DNA of 64,000 nt from Phenylobacterium conjunctum (lineage in GTDB: Bacteria > Pseudomonadota > Alphaproteobacteria > Caulobacterales > Caulobacteraceae), in contig NZ_JBHTLQ010000007.1 of the NCBI RefSeq assembly GCF_042679085.1, positions 1 to 64,000 of the forward strand. Reading direction: 5' to 3'. Positions 59,081 to 64,000 of the stretch are shown here, one piece after another (positions within the stretch are counted from its first letter, which is position 1; each line of letters begins with the position of its first letter). The position numbers were made by a program, and so were the translations under genes. The notes beneath the pieces are model-generated. The model made no database searches, was not told the DNA's origin, and saw only the letters and a program-made list of their open reading frames with translations.

Positions 59081-59109
59081 TTGACAGTCCTGTTACGGTG
59101 ACTGTTACC
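59081..59109 (+). promoter_or_regulatory. Promoter of the second TonB receptor
   Basis: TTGACA (59081-59086) and GTTACC (59104-59109) are 17 bases apart, 67 bases before the ATG. The sequence CTGTTAC occurs twice with five bases between copies (59090 and 59102) and may bind a regulator. Confidence 0.45.
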
Positions 59110-59175
59110 TCCCCGACATAAATGGGTCACGCGTCCTGAATCGCTGGGACAAGACCCTGCGCATTGGGGAGCACG

Positions 59176-62010
59176 ATGAGACATTTGATGATGAGCGCGG
59201 CGACGCTGGCGCTCGTGACGGGGGCCTTTGGGCTCCCGGCGGGCGCGGCCTACGCCCAGAGCGGCACGGTCGAGGAGGTGGTGGTCACCGGCTCGCGCAT
59301 CCGCACCAGCCCGCTGGACCAGGTCCAGCCGGTGATCCAGATCGGCCAGGACGAGGTGCTGAAGACCGGCCTGTCCTCCACCGCCGACATCCTGCAGCGC
59401 CTGCCCGTCGCGGCCGGCGGCCTGAACTCGAAGTTCAACAACTCCGGCAACTTCGGCAACCCGCCGGACGGTGGCGGCGTCGGCGCCGGCGCGGCGGAAA
59501 TCGACCTGCGCTATCTGGGCTCGCGCCGGGTGCTGGTCATGGTGGACGGCCTGCGCTGGGTGCCGGGGGCCTCGGCCTCTGGCGTGCCGGGCTCGGTCGA
59601 CCTGAACACCATCCCCTCGGCCTCCATCGCCCGGATGGAAGTGCTGCAGGAAGGCGCCTCGCCGATCTACGGCTCCGACGCCATCGCGGGCGTCGTCAAC
59701 ATCATCACCAAGAAGAGCCAGGACGGCTTCCAGGCCTCGGCCCAGGTCGGCCAGTACGGCGAGGGCGACGGCTTCTCCAAGGAGGTGAACCTCTCCTGGG
59801 GCGCCAGCCAGGACAAGACCAGCATCGTGGTCGGCGGCGGCTACATCAAGCAGGACGCCGTGTCGTCCGGCGACCGCTCGATCTCACAGTTCCCGACCCC
59901 CGGCGCGACCTCGTGCCTGGGCGGCGGCTGTTCCTCCGGCACCTTGCTTGGCCGGTTCATCATCCATGATCCGAACACCAACCAGGACCTGGACCTGACC
60001 CTGAAGCAAGCTTTGGCGGTCGGCGCCCGGCCGACCTACACCCCGGCCAGCCCGACGGGCGCGGGCAGCAGCTTCAAGAACTTCGCGACCCTCGATCGCT
60101 TCAACTTCCAGCCCTACAACTACATCGTCAGCCCGTCGGAACGGACCAGCCTGTACGGCTCGGTGACGCATGACTTCACCGACACCCTGAAGCTGCGGGT
60201 CAAGGCGAGCTATGTGAACCGCCGCTCGGCCAACCAGGCCGCGCCCCTGCCGCTGTTCGTCGGCCCCGACGCCGGCAACGGCAACCTGCTCGACCAGGTC
60301 GCGGTGGACGCCACCAACCCCTACAACCCGTTCGGCTTCACCCTGCAGCCCGGCACCTACGCCTTCATCGGCCGCCGCCTGATCGAGAACGGCCCGCGCC
60401 ACTACGCCCAGGACGTCAACACCTTTAACCTGACCGCCACCCTGGACGGCCAGTTCGAGGTCGCCGGCAAGACCTTCTTCTGGGACGCCAACGCGGTCTG
60501 GTCGCGCAACCACGCCGAACAGACCTTCACCGGCAACGTCAACGCCCAGCGCGTGCAGCAGGCCCTCGGCCCGGCCGCCCTGTGCACCGGCTCGTGCGTG
60601 CCGCTGAACATCTTCGGCGGCCAGGGCACGATCACCCAGGCCATGCTGGGCTACATCGCCTTCACCCAGCAGGACGTCTCCGAACAGGAACTGCGCGACT
60701 ACACGATCAACGTCACCGGGGACCTGTTCGACCTGCCGGCCGGTCCGGTGGGCGTCGCCGCCGGCTACGAGCACCGCGAGAACGAGGGCTTCTTCCAGCC
60801 CGACGCCATCGTCGCCGCCGGCCTGTCCTCGGACATCCCGGCCCAGCCGGCCCGCGGCTCGATCAAGGTCGACGAACTCTACACCGAGGTCTCCGTGCCC
60901 CTGGTGCGGGACGTGCCGCTGTTCCATCGCCTGGACGCCTCGGTCGCCGGCCGCTGGTTCGACTATTCCACCTCGGGTCGGGACTCGACCTACAAGGCCG
61001 GCCTCGCCTGGCGGCCCACCGGGGACATCCTGTTCCGCGCGTCGTGGGGCGAGGGCTTCCGGGCCCCGACCATCGGCGAACTGTTCGGGACGGCCTCGCG
61101 CTTCGACCAGGAGGTCAACGACCCCTGCTCGAACCTGGCCACCAAGTCGGCCGCTATCCGGGCCAACTGCATCGCCCGCGGCGTACCGGCTTCGGGCAGC
61201 TATTCGCAGCTGAACCCGCAGGTCTCGGTGATCACGAGCGGCAACCGCGCCCTGCAGCCGGAAACCAGTGAGAGCTGGACCTATGGCTTCGTCTGGGAGC
61301 CCAGCGCGCTGAAGAACACCAGCTGGTCCAACGGCGCCTCCATGGAGATCGTCTACGCCGACATCACCCTGGACAACGCCATCCAGGCCCAGAACGGCCA
61401 GACCCTGCTGGACCGCTGCGCGCAGACCGGCGACGCCCTGTCCTGCGCCACTATCACCCGCACCGCCTCGGGCGCCATCGCCGGCATCTCCAACCCGCTG
61501 ATCAACATCGGCGGCGTGAAGACCCGGGCCGTGGACCTGAACCTGAACTGGCGCTCGCCGGAGACCTCGGTCGGGACCTTTGCGGTGCGCTCGAACTCCA
61601 GCTTCCTGCTCGAGTACAGCGAGAAGGTGCCGACCTCGACCGGCCTGGCCGAAATCAAGCGTCAAGGCACTGAGCGCGGCAGCCCGGACCAGGCCTATCC
61701 GAAGACCAAGTCCACCCTGGCGATGGACTGGGACAAGGGCGTCTGGGGCGCGACGGCGTCCGCCCGTTACCTGTCGAGCGTCAAGGAAGTGAACGCCGGG
61801 GACAACAAGCTGGCGGCGCGCACCTATTTCGACGCCCAGCTCCGCTACGCCCCGGACTATCTGGAGGGCTTCTCCTTCGCCCTCGGGGTCAACAACCTGT
61901 TCGACAAGGACCCGCCCGGCTGCATCAGCTGCGGCCTGAACAACTACGACCCGAACGCCTATGACGCGCCGGGCCGCTATTTCTACTTCCGCCTCAGCTA
62001 CAAGCAGTAG
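59176..62010 (+). CDS. TonB-dependent receptor
   Basis: A 944-residue outer-membrane receptor. Signal peptide MRHLMMSAATLALVTGAFGL...AYAQ, TonB-box-like VEEVVVTGSRIRT, plug domain with GSRRVLVMVDGLRWVPG and EGASPIYGSDAIAGVVNIITKK, and barrel ending in RYFYFRLSYKQ. The barrel end is followed by a single Gln, not the usual aromatic residue, since the last residues are YKQ. GGGGAG precedes the ATG. It is unlike the receptor at 46824 in plug sequence, so it probably carries another ligand. Ligand unknown. Confidence 0.93.
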   Translation: MRHLMMSAATLALVTGAFGLPAGAAYAQSGTVEEVVVTGSRIRTSPLDQVQPVIQIGQDEVLKTGLSSTADILQRLPVAAGGLNSKFNNSGNFGNPPDGGGVGAGAAEIDLRYLGSRRVLVMVDGLRWVPGASASGVPGSVDLNTIPSASIARMEVLQEGASPIYGSDAIAGVVNIITKKSQDGFQASAQVGQYGEGDGFSKEVNLSWGASQDKTSIVVGGGYIKQDAVSSGDRSISQFPTPGATSCLGGGCSSGTLLGRFIIHDPNTNQDLDLTLKQALAVGARPTYTPASPTGAGSSFKNFATLDRFNFQPYNYIVSPSERTSLYGSVTHDFTDTLKLRVKASYVNRRSANQAAPLPLFVGPDAGNGNLLDQVAVDATNPYNPFGFTLQPGTYAFIGRRLIENGPRHYAQDVNTFNLTATLDGQFEVAGKTFFWDANAVWSRNHAEQTFTGNVNAQRVQQALGPAALCTGSCVPLNIFGGQGTITQAMLGYIAFTQQDVSEQELRDYTINVTGDLFDLPAGPVGVAAGYEHRENEGFFQPDAIVAAGLSSDIPAQPARGSIKVDELYTEVSVPLVRDVPLFHRLDASVAGRWFDYSTSGRDSTYKAGLAWRPTGDILFRASWGEGFRAPTIGELFGTASRFDQEVNDPCSNLATKSAAIRANCIARGVPASGSYSQLNPQVSVITSGNRALQPETSESWTYGFVWEPSALKNTSWSNGASMEIVYADITLDNAIQAQNGQTLLDRCAQTGDALSCATITRTASGAIAGISNPLINIGGVKTRAVDLNLNWRSPETSVGTFAVRSNSSFLLEYSEKVPTSTGLAEIKRQGTERGSPDQAYPKTKSTLAMDWDKGVWGATASARYLSSVKEVNAGDNKLAARTYFDAQLRYAPDYLEGFSFALGVNNLFDKDPPGCISCGLNNYDPNAYDAPGRYFYFRLSYKQ

Positions 62011-62032
62011 GCGTAAGCGCTTGGGAGAGCAG

Positions 62033-62061
62033 GGGGCCCCGGAGAGATCCGGGGCCCTTTT
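62033..62061 (+). terminator. Terminator after the second TonB receptor
   Basis: GGGCCCCGG and CCGGGGCCC form a perfect stem around the AGAGAT loop, followed by TTTT. It is nearly the same hairpin as that after rpsD and lies against the end of the convergent DUF4386 gene. Confidence 0.88.
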
Positions 62062-62062
62062 C

Positions 62063-62797
62063 CTATGTGCGCCGCTGGTCGGCCAGCCGCGCATGCCAGC
62101 GGCCGGGGTCAACGCCGCGGATCAGCAGCCACAGGCACAAGGTGCTTTCGGCGACGAAGGGCACGATCAGGATCGCAGGCGTGATGACCTCCGCCACTGG
62201 GCGGAAGAACATCACCGCCACGCAGGCGACCAGGTAGGCGACGCCGGCCAGCTGCATCATCCGGCCGATCAGGGCCGGCAGGAAGCCGGAACGGGCGATC
62301 AGTTCGCCCAGCACCAGGCAGGCGATCCCGAAGAAGATCAGCGCCAGATGAAAGGCGGTGTGATGGACCGCGAAGGCCGTGGCCGCGATAGTCTCGGCCC
62401 CGCCGGGCGCCAGGGACGCGATGAGCCCTCTGCCTTCGGCGGCGAGGCCCACCACATAGAGGAAGACCTTGCTCACCGACTCCACGGCGATGGAGACGAT
62501 GTTGACCAGCAGGAAGAGCAGGGCGCCCTGTCGGCTGACCGGGCGGATCAGCAGGTACTCGATCCACAGCTGCAGGGTCGCGACCACGGCCAGGATCACG
62601 GCGGCGGCGCTGCCCAAGGCCCAGAGGTCTGACCGGGCGGCGATATTGCGCAGGGTCTGTGCGGCGTCGCCCGGGGCGATCAGCGCTTCCTGGACGAACA
62701 TCTGGGAGAACAGGCCCGTGACGATGACCACCAGATAGAGCAGGCCCGCGGCGCGGGCATAGGCGCGGGGCGCCTGGTGGAGGGCGGGGAGGGCCAT
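62063..62797 (-). CDS. DUF4386 integral membrane protein
   Basis: A 244-residue protein with six or seven hydrophobic helices (for example AGLLYLVVIVTGLFSQMFV, LWALGSAAAVILAVVATLQLW, LFLLVNIVSIAVESVSKVFLYV, VAYLVACVAVMFF). The pattern matches DUF4386, a family of unknown function in bacterial and archaeal membranes. It is the last gene of a tight operon with an ArsR regulator and a small membrane protein, two bases after the latter. Regulation by the ArsR protein is likely. Confidence 0.85.
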   Translation of the reverse strand: MALPALHQAPRAYARAAGLLYLVVIVTGLFSQMFVQEALIAPGDAAQTLRNIAARSDLWALGSAAAVILAVVATLQLWIEYLLIRPVSRQGALLFLLVNIVSIAVESVSKVFLYVVGLAAEGRGLIASLAPGGAETIAATAFAVHHTAFHLALIFFGIACLVLGELIARSGFLPALIGRMMQLAGVAYLVACVAVMFFRPVAEVITPAILIVPFVAESTLCLWLLIRGVDPGRWHARLADQRRT

Positions 62798-62799
62798 GG

Positions 62800-63015
62800 T
62801 CAGCCGACGTCCTTCAAGAGCTTTTCGATGGCGGCCAGACGATCGCGGGCGTCGGCGAGGTCGGACTGGATCTGGGCGAGGGCGGCGGCGGTGGCTTCGG
62901 CCTCCGCGCGCCTGGCCTGGCTCTGCAGGACGCTGGCCCGGTAGCGCATGCCGAAGATGATCAGCACGGTCCCGAGGACCATGGACAGGGTGGTGAAGAA
63001 GGCGGGAGCGGACAT
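62800..63015 (-). CDS. Small membrane protein with coiled-coil tail (71 aa)
   Basis: A 71-residue protein with one N-terminal membrane helix (FFTTLSMVLGTVLIIFGMRY) and a charged helical tail (QARRAEAEATAAALAQIQSDLADARDRLAAIEKLL) with coiled-coil heptads. The shape resembles PspB-type membrane adaptors, without clear sequence proof. It lies seven bases after the ArsR gene and two before the DUF4386 gene. Function unknown. Confidence 0.75.
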   Translation of the reverse strand: MSAPAFFTTLSMVLGTVLIIFGMRYRASVLQSQARRAEAEATAAALAQIQSDLADARDRLAAIEKLLKDVG

Positions 63016-63022
63016 GGGTTCC

Positions 63023-63355
63023 TCAGGACTCCGGCTTGGACGTGAGACTGGCGGCGGCGGCCGCGATAGCCCCAGGCGTGAGGTCGATGGCGAAATCGGA
63101 AACGGCGAAGAAGTTCAGCGCCTTGCCGTCCGGCGAGAGTTCGAGCTGGCTGGTGACCAGGCCGGCCTCCTCCAGCTTGGCCAGGTGCAGGTGCAGGAGG
63201 GGGCGGCTGATGCCGATCTCGCGCGCCAGCTGGCTGACATAGTTGCGGCCCGACTGGTTGAGGGCGGCGATGATCCGCAGGCGATGCGGATTGGCCAGGG
63301 CGGCCAACATCGCCAACAGCTCATCGCCGGAAGGAGGCTGGGAAGTCTCTTTCAT
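63023..63355 (-). CDS. ArsR-family transcriptional regulator
   Basis: A 110-residue winged-helix regulator. The DNA-recognition part is MLAALANPHRLRIIAALNQSGRNYVSQLAREIGISRPLLHLHLAKLEEAGLVTSQ. The wing is LELSPDGKALNFFAVSDF. No Cys-based metal site is present, so it is not a metal sensor. The gene starts inside the palindrome at 63351-63380, so it most likely represses its own operon, which includes the small membrane protein and the DUF4386 protein. Inducer is unknown. Confidence 0.88.
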   Translation of the reverse strand: MKETSQPPSGDELLAMLAALANPHRLRIIAALNQSGRNYVSQLAREIGISRPLLHLHLAKLEEAGLVTSQLELSPDGKALNFFAVSDFAIDLTPGAIAAAAASLTSKPES

Positions 63356-63380
63356 ATGTCAGAAATAACTTACATATGAA
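63351..63380 (-). promoter_or_regulatory. ArsR autoregulatory operator
   Basis: TTCATATGT and ACATATGAA are perfect 9-bp arms with 12 bases between them. The start codon of the regulator lies in one arm (63353-63355). The site also lies 60 bases before the divergent lipoprotein gene and could control it. Confidence 0.55.
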
Positions 63381-63439
63381 AACAGAGTCAAGCATGGCGC
63401 CGCTTGCCAGACCCGCCGTGGGCGGGGACAGTGCGCAGC

Positions 63440-63820
63440 ATGAACCGACGTCTCCTGATCCTGGCCGGCCTGGGCCTTCTGGCCGGGTGCGCCACGGCGC
63501 CTCCGCCGCCCATCATCGCGCCGGCCGGCTCCGACCTGAGCGAGCTTGAGCCGCTCTTTGCCGTGGATGCGGGACGCCAGGCCCTGACCATCAAGGTCTC
63601 GTCCAACGGCTGCACCAAGAAGGAGGACTTCGCCTTCTTCGTCGAAAAGAAGGGGGAGGGGACGACCCTGGCCTTCGGGCGCAAGCGGTTGGACCCGTGC
63701 CGATCCTTCGCCATGGGCCGGGCGGAGCTCACCTTCACCTATGAGGAGCTGGGCGTGGCGGCGCGGACGCCGCTGTTCCTGCTCAATCCCGTGGTCGCCT
63801 GGACCGGGCCCGGTAGCTAG
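63440..63820 (+). CDS. Small lipoprotein of unknown function
   Basis: A 126-residue protein with a lipoprotein signal: MNRRLLILAGLGLLAGCATAP, where LLAGC is the lipobox and Cys17 the lipidated residue. A Pro-rich spacer (APPPPIIAPAG) follows. The mature part is beta-rich (ALTIKVSSNGCTKKEDFAFFVEK, TLAFGRKRLDPCRSF, ELTFTYEELGV) with two Cys that could pair. The Asp/Ser-type sorting residue at +2 is Ala, so outer-membrane placement is expected. No known family recognised. Its stop shares CTAG with the convergent thioesterase stop. Confidence 0.8.
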   Translation: MNRRLLILAGLGLLAGCATAPPPPIIAPAGSDLSELEPLFAVDAGRQALTIKVSSNGCTKKEDFAFFVEKKGEGTTLAFGRKRLDPCRSFAMGRAELTFTYEELGVAARTPLFLLNPVVAWTGPGS

Positions 63821-64000
63821 AGGAAGCGGGCGACCATGTCCGGCGGCACGCGGCGCGGCCGGCCGGAGCCCTGCTCGATCAGGCACCAGGTGGTGATCGC
63901 CTGGGCGCACATGGCGCCGTCGGGGCCATCGATGCGGACATAGCGGTCGTAGCGGGGGCCTTCGGTGGTCTCGCTCAGCCAGGTGCGGGCCTGGGCGGTT
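63817..64000 (-). CDS. Acyl-CoA thioesterase (hotdog fold), 5' truncated
   Basis: The last 60 or so codons of a gene that begins outside the window. The protein ends with ARTWLSETTEGPRYDRYVRI, MCAQAITTWCLIEQGSGR and PPDMVARFL, which is the end of a YbgC/4-hydroxybenzoyl-CoA thioesterase-like hotdog protein. It hydrolyses acyl-CoA thioesters in the cytoplasm. The stop TAG overlaps the lipoprotein stop as CTAG. Confidence 0.75.
   Translation of the reverse strand, partial: TAQARTWLSETTEGPRYDRYVRIDGPDGAMCAQAITTWCLIEQGSGRPRRVPPDMVARFL

Noticed and set aside
59884..62112. A 742-codon minus-strand frame
   Set aside because: Antisense of the second TonB receptor, with shadow-type composition.
1..64000. 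tRNA, rRNA, CRISPR arrays, insertion-sequence transposases or prophage genes
   Set aside because: None was found by reading both strands; the low-GC islet carries no integrase or transposase.

Overview
The window is GC-rich (about 68-70% by eye), gene-dense DNA from an alphaproteobacterium, almost certainly a Caulobacteraceae member (Phenylobacterium- or Caulobacter-like). The evidence is a cckA-type cell-cycle hybrid kinase at the left edge, a recA gene with an alphaproteobacterial GAAC-N7-GAAC LexA box, recA followed by alaS, two large TonB-dependent receptors, eukaryotic-type NADP isocitrate dehydrogenase, a DUF2939 protein and GANTC (CcrM-type) sites. No rRNA, tRNA or CRISPR array was seen.

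Layout. 1-7.1 kb: 3' part of cckA, a 59-residue unknown protein, a DEAD-box RNA helicase, a secreted M20 peptidase and a translationally coupled response regulator/CheE-like pair. 7.3-29.9 kb: an accessory, mainly lipid and xenobiotic-metabolism region (acyl-CoA synthetase, fatty-acid desaturase, enoyl-CoA hydratase, acyl-CoA dehydrogenase, phosphotransferase, sulfotransferase next to sulfatase, GST, beta-lactamase-fold hydrolase, PPOX flavoprotein, GMC oxidoreductase). It is interleaved with signalling genes (EAL phosphodiesterase, membrane hybrid kinase), a Ca-dependent PI-PLC and small enzymes. 30.0-32.1 kb: a lower-GC islet with its own TATAAT promoter. It encodes a 436-residue protein that looks like a polymorphic toxin (helical N-terminus, glycine-zipper middle, basic C-terminus with a PD...ExK nuclease-like motif) and a 201-residue acidic putative immunity protein, and it ends at a hexanucleotide microsatellite. 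32.1-41.5 kb: Baeyer-Villiger-type monooxygenase, recA, alaS, FAD-linked oxidase, a secreted propeller-like protein, a VOC protein and a DUF2939 protein. 41.6-52.3 kb: SDR, dipeptidyl peptidase IV, two divergent winged-helix paralogues, an Lrp-type regulator, a TonB receptor and a PSMA-like M28 peptidase, plausibly a peptide-scavenging group. 52.3-64 kb: a plsY broken by a one-base frameshift, icd, trmJ, two DUF1254 paralogues, rpsD, a second TonB receptor, an ArsR/small-membrane/DUF4386 operon, a small lipoprotein and the end of a thioesterase.

The housekeeping backbone (cckA, recA, alaS, icd, trmJ, rpsD) is interrupted by accessory blocks. The strongest candidate for an undescribed system is the orphan toxin-immunity islet at 30.0-32.1 kb. 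Secondary points of interest are the SD-sequestering hairpin in front of the FAD oxidase, the palindromic operators before the acyl-CoA synthetase, sulfatase and ArsR genes, the frameshifted plsY, and the GANTC-rich leader of the small gene after cckA. All functions are inferred from reading motifs; no database search was possible.
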